Assembly: GCA_014925825.1 (NCBI GenBank)
Contig: JACGCK010000017.1
Coordinates: forward strand, 434,001 to 498,000
DNA from: Pholiota molesta
Taxonomy: Eukaryota; Basidiomycota; Agaricomycetes; Agaricales; Strophariaceae
DNA length: 64,000 bases
Reading direction: 5' to 3'
Shown: piece by piece, positions 11,905 through 21,384 of the stretch
How positions within the stretch are numbered: the stretch's first letter is position 1
Layout of the letters: every line of letters starts with the position of its first letter
Made by a program: the position numbers and the translations under genes
The notes under the pieces: model-generated
The model's database searches: none
Told to the model about the DNA's origin: nothing
What the model saw: the letters and a program-made list of their open reading frames with translations, nothing else

Positions 11905-12977
11905 ATGGCATTTACTGTTCAACGCGTCGAGAACCCAACAGGTCAGTCGCGCTCATGTCTTGTCTTACTTCCTGTTCAAACCTGTCGATTGATATACTTT
12001 GAAAGATGAACAACTCTGCCAGGCTGTCGATCTATTCCATGAATTAATGCAACATGGTAAGCTAATATGCCCCTTTTAAATTGGACACCATTTAGCCCAG
12101 GAGGTATCTTCAGATCGATCCGCAATTAGCATCTCGGGCGGAGATAGATCGTTAATGAGATTACAAGCCCTGACGATGTTACGAGCATGTTCTTTGAGGG
12201 GTGAATATTATACGGCCACAAATACAGATCAAGAATTGGTCGGATTTGCTGCGTGGACACCACCAGGGCAAGATATGTTCAATTCGTGAGCGACCCGCTG
12301 CAATCTCCGAAAAGTCTGGCTAACAAGATGGTGATAAATTTCAGCAAGGAGGAACGATCACACGCCTTTGGTGAGTTTATGTTACGGGTGTCTGATGAAG
12401 GAAGACAATACTTCGCCACGGTAGGCATTTGCGTTTATACGATATCTTATCTCTAACTTCTTAATAAACGATCAGTATATTCCAACGTTCTCGGCCTTTG
12501 TTGATGCTATACTTGGACCAAATGTACATCGAATACTCAAAAGGGACCATTTGTGAGGTTTCTAACATTCCAATATTTAGGGCAAACGAGACTCTTGGTG
12601 GCTTCATATGACTGGTGTCCGACGCGATTACCAAAAGAAAGGCATTCTTCGGAAGTTGATCAATCTTGTTCAAGAAAAAGTATGTCGACACAGCATGTTC
12701 TTGCTTCTGGCGTGCTTCTAATGTATTCCGGCGTTCAACTCCAGGCATCAATGGGTGGGGATAGTCTTGGCTGTACAGCTACCGATGACGCAAATGTATA
12801 TTGTCCATCCCGCATTTCCAACGCTCATCGCGATTCGTGCTCATGTCTCTTTTGAAGGTGCCTGTTTACATTGCCCTAGGCTTTACTCGTCTCGGTCAAA
12901 CGATTATGCCATCTCCGTGGGGAGACTGGCCGGCGCATTTGTTCTCTTTGAATACCAGCTCCCCTAGGAGTGCGTGA
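11905..12977 (+). CDS. GNAT-family N-acetyltransferase, copy 2
   Basis: Eight exons: 11905..11941, 12006..12056, 12096..12285, 12345..12420, 12476..12523, 12581..12679, 12745..12795 and 12858..12977, giving 223 residues. It is a diverged tandem duplicate of the gene at 9443, with the same exon count and phases. Matching landmarks are GEYYTATNTDQELVGFAAW, DSWWLHMTGVRRDYQKKGIL (acetyl-CoA loop QKKGIL) and VYIALGFTRLG. Every splice site is GT-AG, including the one that is GC-AG in copy 1. No stop or frameshift is present, so both copies appear functional. The protein ends about 40 residues sooner than copy 1. Confidence 0.85.
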
Positions 12978-13641
12978 TATATAAATTGTTATTGCTGATG
13001 CATACTGGCAGTACATACTCTATCAAGGGGCTGGCAGCTCCGGGATTTTGTTTCGTCGGCATCACATTTTACTGTTCATTACGGCTATCTAGGAAATATT
13101 AGACTTAGTAAAGATGTAATAGGCGCGCGAATAATTGGAGCATTACTCCATCTCTGAGGCTCAAATTCAGATCTCGTGTTTGTGAAGTACTTGTAAGCGC
13201 CTGGGCCTGGTAAAGTCCCATTATTCCAGCCCGACGAGCGTTAATGCAAAGCTGCGATACCAGAAAAAGACTTATGGCTAAGCATGATGTTTATAATTTT
13301 TGGGTTCATTGTGAAGCGACATTTCGAATTGTCTTCAAGATAATTCTGGACCCAATGTATCTAGAGGAGGTTACTACTAATGGAAAGATATTAGTTGATG
13401 CGTGTATGTAAAACAAATTCGTAATGATGTTTAGAAGACCCCGGGAACTTGCGGACAAGCTCTCTGTCGCTCGTTGGATATAGTTGTCCCTTCTCCATAT
13501 TCACAATGAGTCTCCATTCAGGTATCGGCTCCCTCGCGGTCCTATATACGAACTGTATATGTCAGTCTGTCTTGCGTCATTGAGTCGTGACCTCAGAGCT
13601 GCTATCCACTTCTTACGAGGGCTCCTTTCAACATTTCCACC
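12978..13641. other. intergenic, no gene seen
   Basis: About 660 bases, AT-rich, no supported coding or RNA feature. Expected to hold the promoter of the next gene. Confidence 0.5.
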
Positions 13642-14672
13642 ATGAATCAAGAGCATGACGACTCCGAATCATTAGAGCTACTTGGCGATGAAGAATTTGA
13701 CGATAGACGCGGTGAGTGTCACTCCTCAGATTCCTCGAAGAGAGCAGGGAAGTCATGGATTGGCCATAGAGCGTTCAAGTTCGTTCAAGCGGAGCGCCCT
13801 GTTCCCCAACCCATCTACGGTCCTGTCAATGGTCTTAGTGCTCTTTTTCTTACTTGATATTATTGCTTTTATTTTCATCGGAAAACTACTTCTTGACGCC
13901 AGCCAATCGATTGAAGGCGTTGAAAACATGGAATTTCGGAATCCGTACATTGGCCTTGACGAACTATACGGGTCCCAAAGGATCAACGTCTCTCGCTACG
14001 CTGCTCTTGTCAACGAACCACGTTTAGCAGTGCAAATTAGCCCAGCGCATCCCGACAAGGTCTTTCCCTTCGATGTACACCGATGGCTCAGTGACTTTGG
14101 TCTTCTATCTCCTCCAGACAGACATTTGCAAGTATCAAGTAAAAGCGAAGTACGCACAACTCAATTTAATCCTGATTTGTCTCTGAACGGTGTACAACTA
14201 TTTTAATCTCTAGATCCACACAGTTGTCCAGTTTAGCGTTTTGGATTATGGAATGGAAAACTGCGCCCTGGCAATACGCCTTCCGCTCCGCGGAGATACT
14301 CTTCCACATCCATTTTTACTTCCCAGTATGTTGGATACGGTACCCCTTCAAATCTGTGAAGTAGACGCAAAGAGGCCTTTGAAAGAGAGGCTTATTTCTT
14401 GGTCAACTCGTCCTACGTGTCTTCGCCTCTTGGGCGTCGTGGAAGCAAGGATAGGCGAAGAGACTGAAACGGAGCGTTTTTTCTGTAAATCTGGTTCATT
14501 TTTAGGATATCAGATCTCCTGCGCCGAGAATTCCCCACAATGCGAAATTGACGTGTGGACTAACCAGAACAAAACATGGGGTGAGCTCGTGTTCCGGTTG
14601 TTCGCTTCAATGGAAGCTCTGACACATGTCTTTATAGGAATCTTCATCAAGCAATATCAGTCCATACTCTGA
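13642..14672 (+). CDS. single-helix membrane protein of the agaricomycete 'NPYIGLDELY' family (But2-like C terminus)
   Basis: Four exons, 13642..13711, 13770..14149, 14214..14580 and 14638..14672, encode 283 residues. A short acidic cytosolic N terminus (about 40 residues) precedes one transmembrane helix at about 41-63. The outer part carries the family hallmarks FRNPYIGLDELYGS, VFPFDVHRWLSDFG, VVQFSVLDYGMENCALAI, a cysteine pair region (CKSG..CAEN) and the terminal IFIKQYQSIL, which is only recovered after removing the last intron. N-glycosylation sequons (NVS, NKT) lie in the outer part. Homologues are numerous in Agaricomycetes and are commonly annotated as But2 C-terminal domain proteins; function is not established. 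Confidence 0.8.
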
Positions 14673-16002
14673 ATTTTTGGTCTACGTCTTCATAACATTC
14701 CGCGTACTTCGAGATACTGTTGCAGAATGGATAAATTTCTGCCTATTACCTTTTGTGCCTTGAATCTGACGCAGGAGGGATAAGGCCCATCATATAATCT
14801 TCAACTCAATCAGAGATTCTCACGTCGGTTAGATGTCATCGGCATGTCTTGTGGCATTATCAGATATGCCGTTGAAAGTCTTGGCCAATCAAGAAAGGAG
14901 TTTTGGCCCTTTAGATTCTACCACCCGCGATGATTCTTTCTCGCCGCAATTGTTCTCTTCCATTTATGCCAGTGATCACAATCAAGGCACCCACCTTCGA
15001 TTCGTATGGATGATATTTCGAACCTGTTTACCATACTTGAAATTTTTGGATAAAGAACAATATGCGGGATGTTGGAAGCAAACAAAATTGGATATCGATG
15101 ATCGTCACCTGCTGTGGATTTCGCTTATAGGGCCGACAACCGACCAACGGGCGCTTGTGTAATGTCACGCCGTTGGTAGGCTTGCACACCTGCCCTTACA
15201 TTTCTGACTACACGCATTGCATTTCCTGTGGCGCTGTGCTTTACTTGTCATTTTCGGTTATCCTGGGCGGTCCCCAACCTCCGATTCACATCGCCATTAG
15301 GTCTGCCTTCCCTACATCCGAACGTATGTAAGCCTCTTAAAACTCCGGATCCGTATACTTACATTTGTGGCATATCTAATTCCAAAGCGACTTGCCCCCT
15401 GATATACAACGTGGTGCCCCAGACCCCAGATGAGTTATTAACGTAACTGTCTGTCAATGGGCGGGCGAGTACTTCCAGATCGCCATTTCTCTACAGTTTA
15501 TCGGCGTGTTCACGGAAATTCGTAATCGTCGTGCAAATATATTGTTCGCATCATCTCCTTTGCCATGGGAAAAGTCGATTCTGAAATGTCCTTGATCGTT
15601 TGAAGGATGTGCCAGGCGTCTTGACTTTGGGAATGTCCGATGAACAAGCCGACATATGGCATCGCTCTTATTTTATTTTGGTAGCATACCCTTATATCGA
15701 TCCTAGTGATATGGTCTAGATTTCCCTTATCTTGTCAGTCACTTCGCTATCCGTTGAAATGGACTCTCATTCGCCATGCCTGATAGGTCCTCAAAAATGA
15801 ATTGATGAACTACTGTTGTACAATTCGTCCCAATCACAATATTTTATAAATAACATCATAGCTTGTGAGTATCAATATGTCTTCCCTGTCTCTTGTTGTT
15901 CTTATACATAAAATACGGCCACGAGAGCTGGTTTCCAGGGATAATTTTAGCGACAACACTTCTTAAATTTACGATTTGGACTCACCACAATAGATAAACG
16001 TT
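14673..16002. other. intergenic, one unsupported small ORF
   Basis: About 1.3 kb. A 109-codon frame at 14833-15162 and a 72-codon frame at 15228-15446 (both plus) show no motif, signal peptide or splice partner. I leave them as unsupported. The stretch also carries the 3' side of the repeat-peptide gene. Confidence 0.4.
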
Positions 16003-16318
16003 TCAAGAGGATTCTGCAAGGGACCGCAGCCATGCGGTATCAACAGGATCCCTCTCAGGAAGAGAACGAAGCCAGGCAGTGTCTACTGGATCCGCCTCTG
16101 AAAGAGAACGAAGCCAAGCAGTGTCGATGTGGTCCCGCTCTGGAAGAGAGCGGAGCCAGGCAGTGTCGACTGGGGCATTGACTGGGGTATCTGCGAAAGC
16201 GTCAGAACAGATCGGTCCAAGATAGATATACCATACCTGGGGTGACCACAGTGACCGGTATCGCAGCAACGGAGACGATACTGCCGATGCTGAGGATAAT
16301 GTAAAGAGCTTTGACCAT
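16003..16318 (-). CDS. secreted repeat-bearing peptide precursor, candidate UstYa-type RiPP precursor
   Basis: Two exons, complement(16003..16190, 16237..16318), encode 89 residues across a 46-base intron (GTATGG..CGCAG). Residues 1-20 form a clear signal peptide (MVKALYIILSIGSIVSVAA). After a spacer, the octapeptide DTAWLRSL occurs four times at residues 36-43, 50-57, 64-71 and 78-85, a strict 14-residue period. The spacers between copies vary (PERDHI, SEADPV, PERDPV) and the last copy ends AESS. The octapeptide is invariant while its codons differ between copies, so selection acts on the peptide. There is no KR or KK Kex2 site, unlike known dikaritin precursors. Two UstYa genes lie within 8 kb. 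I do not recognise this peptide. Confidence 0.85.
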
Positions 16319-16368
16319 TTTTCTTGCTGGGGTGTGTTTTAATTGACGTATGCTTATTTCAAGGCTCC

Positions 16369-16374
16369 TTTATA
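16369..16374 (-). promoter_or_regulatory. TATA box of the peptide precursor gene
   Basis: TATAAA on the minus strand, about 51-56 bases upstream of the precursor ATG. This gives room for a transcription start about 25-30 bases downstream and a short leader. Confidence 0.5.
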
Positions 16375-18470
16375 TCCAAATCGAACATAGCTTGAACGAA
16401 GCCACGCGATCAGGTTCTCCTTCTGGTATTCCTGTCATGAGTCAGAGCCCTTCGGGTTTAATTGTTTTACCAAATAGACTTGCACGTAGGCTTAAACCGT
16501 GATGCGAGGTCAATAATATTTTTCTGCCTTGCGGATGCCGTATGTATGTTTATGATATATTCCACTTTCAATGTCGCAAACGTCGATTGCTCGGCCACAT
16601 TCTCTTGTACATCCTTTACAATATGTGAGATCTTTTATTTAATTTGCGCTGCGGAATTGTAAATGATAATCATTGCAAAAGGTCAGATTGATTCACGCCA
16701 ACGCTGGTTGCGGCTTTCGTCGGTGACTTGAAGTGACTCACGTTCTCAAGTCCTAGCTGACATGTCGAAGTTTATTAAGCCGCCAAAACAGCGAAAAACA
16801 AAACAGCCAGCACAAAACGTTGCTGCTTTAATCTCACTGCAAGTTCTGTGTTCAATTTTTTGAAACTATTTTACGCATTGACAGCCGCTTGCTGCAAAAC
16901 ACACAGATGGGATACATTTTCAGTGACTGTAAGGTCTTATTTTTACTCTAAAAGTTGATATATATTCTAATATTTTTGGCTTACCTCTCTGCGTGGACGT
17001 AGATAGAATGGGAGAGGGACTCCTTTCTAAGAGTGTTTACGTTGTCACTTGGCATCAAGTTCGGTGAAGTAGGTCCATGAAATGAAATCTATCTTTGAAT
17101 AAAACTGCCAGTTCAGAACGGTTGCCAAGCATTCATTAATTTACGGAGGCAGCATAATTACATTACACCCTCTCTTTCTTTAGATGTTCGATTGTTTCCA
17201 AGAAAAGACCCTTTAAAACAGGTAGGTTTAGGATAATTCTTGCAAAACTCTTGGCTAATTCCAGGGTAATTCTTGGTAATTCGCTGGTAATTCGCTCGCG
17301 TGAATTTTGGTGAGCTGCTGTCTAATTTGGTGCCGTCTATTTATAAGTTAATTCATCCATGCTATTCTCACGTGCGCCATCAAGCGCATCAGGCTTGGCT
17401 AAAAGAGGCGCGCACCGCGGCACCGCGTCGTTAGCGAGACGTCACCTTGTAGTTTCTTATTCCAACTCTTGTGCAAGGCAGAAACGGTTTATCAAATAAG
17501 CAGTCTGCTTCCAACTCCTCATGCAAAAGAACTATTTTGAAGATTGCTAGTTTGACCTGCAGTTTTTTTTCAAGAGGGAAAGAAATCTCCAACCCTCTAC
17601 CACCATCGATGGAGATTTTAAAGGCGCGATTTAATGAGCAGAAAATAGCAAGCAAAGAGATTGGTTACATAGAGCCCACGGCCGAGGTAGTGAAGGAGCA
17701 TAGGGTCTTATTTACAAGTTCTCAGCTGCTTGTCTGTGTTTGCTATATATTGAAGTCAACAAGATTAGCGCAGTACCCTTCATCTTGTCCATTTTACTCT
17801 CAGGACAAGACAGCCTGTTTTTCACGCTGTGTCGGAGCGCTGGTACTAGGCTTTAAGCGTTAACTATAGAAATAATGTATCTATTTTGCTCCTCGGAGGC
17901 GCTATTTTAAATTCAACCCACCACCTACCTATCTAATGTTACTAGTTACCGTGTTTAGTTGGTGTTTAATGAGAATCTCACGACAAGGATTCGACATTCA
18001 TCCGGCTTAAGCTACTTATCGGTATTGCCCAAGGTTCTCCGCAGCATCCACTTCGTAGCCATGGCACCCGATGTACCAAATAAACGCCGTTTGATATTTA
18101 ATTTGTCTGTTTTTGAGGAAATTCAGACAGATTATCTCTACTGGGTGCTTCATCCTACAAAAATATAGTATACCACTCGGGCGTCGTAATTTTAAGCGCT
18201 CAGACATAATATAACTTAGGCATCATATATGTATTCCAGCCTTCTAGGCATATATGAAGTGGAAATTTAGGCTGCAGAAATTATCATGGAGAATTTCTGG
18301 ACCTAATCCGTAGTTTCAATTTTCGTTTTCGAAAAACTCATAATTGACTCCAGAACAAACGATACACCGGTACTAAACAATCATATTTATAACTTAAGGA
18401 GGAGAGCTGCATTAATCGTCCATTGTTATCTAAGTACTAGTAGGAGAGATGTGCCACCATTTTGAATCAA
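16375..18470. other. AT-rich intergenic region, no gene supported
   Basis: About 2.1 kb, the longest gene-poor stretch in the window. Frames at 16462-16662, 17471-17863 and 17959-18168 lack motifs and splice context. A short tandem run of GGTAATTC-like units lies at 17264-17295. No transposase, reverse transcriptase or terminal repeats could be recognised. Confidence 0.45.
17264..17295. repeat. short tandem repeat, about 11-base unit
   Basis: Three imperfect copies of a unit containing GGTAATTC (GGGTAATTCTT, GGTAATTCGCT, GGTAATTCGCT). Confidence 0.6.
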
Positions 18471-19688
18471 TCACGACGAACCAAGGCTTTTAGTGCTACC
18501 GTTCCACTTCTCAGTGGCGGAATCACCGAGAGTCGCGGTTCCATGGCTATATCCACCATGACTCTGCAGCTCAATACCTGAAGCGTGGACAACTGGCCGT
18601 CCATTGATGAATTCGACGTTGCTCTGGGCTTGAGTGATAACTTCTCGTCCCCAAGCACGGCCAGTGACAACGCGAAGAACGATCAACTGAGGGGCCAAGC
18701 ACTATGAGGTAGGCCTGTGAGTACCATGCACAGAAATTGAAAATTGACGAAGGGACATACAGCGATCTTAGCCCAGACTTGGCCAAATGAGATAGCTATG
18801 GGGTTACCCATAGCGTAGGGGATCAAAAACATGATTCCGAACACGCTGTAAGGAGCAGCCGACTCGACGAGCATAGATGCAACGCTGGTGTACATCCTGG
18901 CGCTGTCTCGGCCAAGGGCCCTTGAAACGGCTTTCCCGAGCTTGAGAAGCCGGCTCACAATAAGAACGGTTGTGATAATATTGAGAGAGATGGTGATCGT
19001 GTAGTATGGGGTGCCAAAGTTGATCGACTTTCCGTGGAAGAAGTCCCCGCCTGGCTTGCCAGCGATAACAAGTTCGATGATAGCCAGAGCTTTAAATCGT
19101 GATTAGATTCAATAAGATTCAAAAATATCATGGGTGACTTACAAAGTGCAACGAGGTATGCAAGGACTGGGAAGGCTATTACGATCCATCTTGATCCATA
19201 TATGACATAGAGGCGGTAGAGCTTTTTAAATGATGAGCGTTAAAAAAACTTGGACAAATATAGGCGCCTACCAGTAAGGCGTCACCCATGAAAATCATGA
19301 TCACAACGGCGGCAGAGCCCATAGTTTGATACCATGCAGCGGTCTGAGTAGCAATGAAGCCCGGAACACCGCCTGGCCCGTTGCGCCCTTCGATCCACAT
19401 CAGCTCGCCCCATACCGCGTTGACAGAGACATCGACAGTGATGAGCAGCAGGAGGATAGTGCTATATATGGCGAAGAACCTCCGGCTTTTGGGAGAATTA
19501 TGATTGTTTTTTCGTAATAGACCCTGCAACGTCAGAAAATACATGATGAGGTTTATCCCTACAAGGGCAATCAGCATACCGATCTAAGTATAATGTACAG
19601 CCCAAACACCAGACGTACCGTAGAGGATACCGCTCATGTAGCTTCCAATGTAGAAAGAATGTTCGAACTGGGAAAGTGCGTCCGCCAT
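18471..19688 (-). CDS. orphan seven-transmembrane protein
   Basis: Five exons, complement(18471..18701, 18761..19089, 19143..19221, 19272..19558, 19619..19688), encode 331 residues. Hydrophobic segments appear in the order expected for seven helices, with landmarks LIMYFLTLQGLL (TM1), FFAIYSTILLLLITVDV (TM2), VVIMIFMGDALLLYRLYVIY (TM3 and the conserved LYR.YVIY loop), WIVIAFPVLAYLVAL (TM4), YTITISLNIITTVLIVSR (TM5), GIMFLIPYAMG (TM6) and IACLAPQLIVLRVVTGRAW (TM7 and its cytosolic edge). This is a large agaricomycete family of receptor-like membrane proteins without known ligand. The C-terminal tail is polar and Ser/Thr-rich. It is transcribed in the same direction as the repeat-peptide gene, about 2.2 kb upstream of it. 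Confidence 0.85.
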
Positions 19689-20295
19689 GCTGAGAATGAT
19701 AGTAGTGTGCTAAGATGGAGCTGAGGGGGCCTCTCTGCTCTTATACCGAAGGTCTAGGGCGGATTTATGTATCCTCTATGTCCACAGTACACACGGGAAT
19801 TGCTTCGAATGCAAAACTCAGCAGTAGGACGCAGCGTCATATCAGTATCTGTCCTATTTGGTACGTTTGACTTTGACGGATTATGGGAGTTGCGTCGTAG
19901 GCTATCTTCGCTGTCCGAGGGAGAATTTGGATGTTAAGTGGCGATCAGAGTATAAAAATAATCCGAGGGTGGCCACTTGTCGATACTGGGAAACGGGAAC
20001 TATGCATGCCGTTGGCTGGGATGGCGACAGAATGAAATCCTAGTCCTGAATTGGACTCGAAGTCGGTATTTCCGAAGCATTTGAGAGGTGCCACAAAGGG
20101 TTACAGTAAGGTCGCATATCCCCTTCCTGATGATTCCATGAGCGAGCTGTCAGCGGCTGTGAGAGTATGGAATAACAAGGGTAAAGTCTAGAGAGAAATA
20201 TAATTCATGGCCATCATAAATCCGAATCGCGGCCTTTCGTGTGCACGGTGTTGAACAAGAGACAAAATCGAAGCACACATACAATCGTCCTTCAC
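19689..20295. promoter_or_regulatory. divergent intergenic region between the 7TM gene and UstYa-B
   Basis: About 600 bases between divergently transcribed genes, so it should contain both promoters. No clear core element was identified; the frame at 19858-20043 is unsupported. Confidence 0.4.
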
Positions 20296-20986
20296 ATGTC
20301 CACATCCTCGAAGCAGCGCTATACACTATCTTTCGCTGGTATAAGCTTAGTGTTCGTGGGCTTGAGTCTCTTGGTCAAGCTTGCGGGATCAATATGGATC
20401 CATAAACAGATCGCCCATTTGACAAGGGAATACAGTGAGTAGCATCGTCGTCGGTAACTTGCAGACATTCTGCCATTTCTGAGCCTCATTCCCTTTGCTT
20501 GCGGGGTCCTGCTTCTCAGGCTACGTAGGAAACGACTATCCTGAAGAATGGCCCATCGAACGGAAATCTGTCCTGATGACGTTCGACAATCCCAAGCACT
20601 TTCGCTTGGACACTGAAGATGGAGCCGCCGAGTGGGCCGCCATCGCACCTCAAAACGGGGTCGTGCACCTCGGACCACACCGACAGCCATTCACCGTCGC
20701 CATAATGCACCAACTCAAATGTCTCGACATCCTCCGCCAAGAGATGATGCAGGATCGCAGCGAACACGAGCAGCCCTCTGTGCTTGCCCGCCACTGTCTA
20801 AACTACGTGCGCCAAATGGTCATGTGTCACGGCGATTTGGAGCTCGAATCGTTTCAATTTGCCTCCCACAAGAACCCAATAGACTGGCACGGGGTGTATG
20901 AATGCAAGGACTGGGAAGCAGTGTTCAACGAGGTGCAGCGGAATCAAGCAGAGCATGGGAAGTGGCTGGAAACCCACGCAACGTAA
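20296..20986 (+). CDS. UstYa-type oxidase (DUF3328), copy B with degenerate motifs
   Basis: Two exons, 20296..20434 and 20520..20986, encode 201 residues. The 85-base intron (GTGAGT..CTCAG) restores the family motif YSYVGNDYPEEWP. Residues 10-32 form a signal-anchor helix. The first metal motif reads HQLKC (110-114): the second His of HxxHC is Lys. The second reads LARHC (135-139): its first His is missing, though HCLNYVRQ and the following cysteine are kept. A loss of two ligands is unusual and could mean altered or lost redox activity or a partner role. An in-frame ATG at 20239 would add 19 residues; 20296 gives the usual short tail. Confidence 0.88.
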
Positions 20987-21384
20987 TGCGAGAACGCAAA
21001 TCGACCACGGCTTTCGGCAATCATTCGGGGCGCGAACATTGCGAAGGGAATGCAGTGGGCGAGGCTTGAGTACTGTCTAAAGATTTCGTAATGTTCAAAG
21101 ATATCTTTATGATTCGTATTGCGCCATGACGAATATTGCGGGCTTAACAAGATAACAGTCGATCGGTGTTACGTTGGTGATGGCAGATAGCGAGAAATGT
21201 TTTCGAGTGCCTTCGTTATGCACCTTCAAGACCACTAAAATATCGAAGTCGAGCGTATTTTTACAGATTTTCTGTGGCGTACATCTTTGAAACAGACTGC
21301 GGCCGCAAAGAAGGGGTATGTAAATCGAGGGAGACCAAAAAAGAAGATCGCAGGTGTTGTCGGTACCTGATGATGCCACCAATC
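20987..21384. other. short intergenic region, convergent 3' ends
   Basis: About 400 bases between the end of UstYa-B and the end of the siroheme synthase gene. No feature seen. Confidence 0.5.

Noticed and set aside
13712..13729. 18-base intron at the start of the single-helix membrane protein gene
   Set aside because: Too short to be spliced. The 58-base alternative (13712-13769) joins in phase and gives the family's usual N terminus.
16003..16318. Kex2-processed pheromone-like precursor
   Set aside because: No KR/KK sites and no CAAX end, so it is neither an alpha-factor-type nor a basidiomycete lipopeptide pheromone precursor.
16375..18470. Decayed retrotransposon in the AT-rich gap
   Set aside because: No reverse transcriptase, integrase or terminal repeat can be read; only short uninformative frames.
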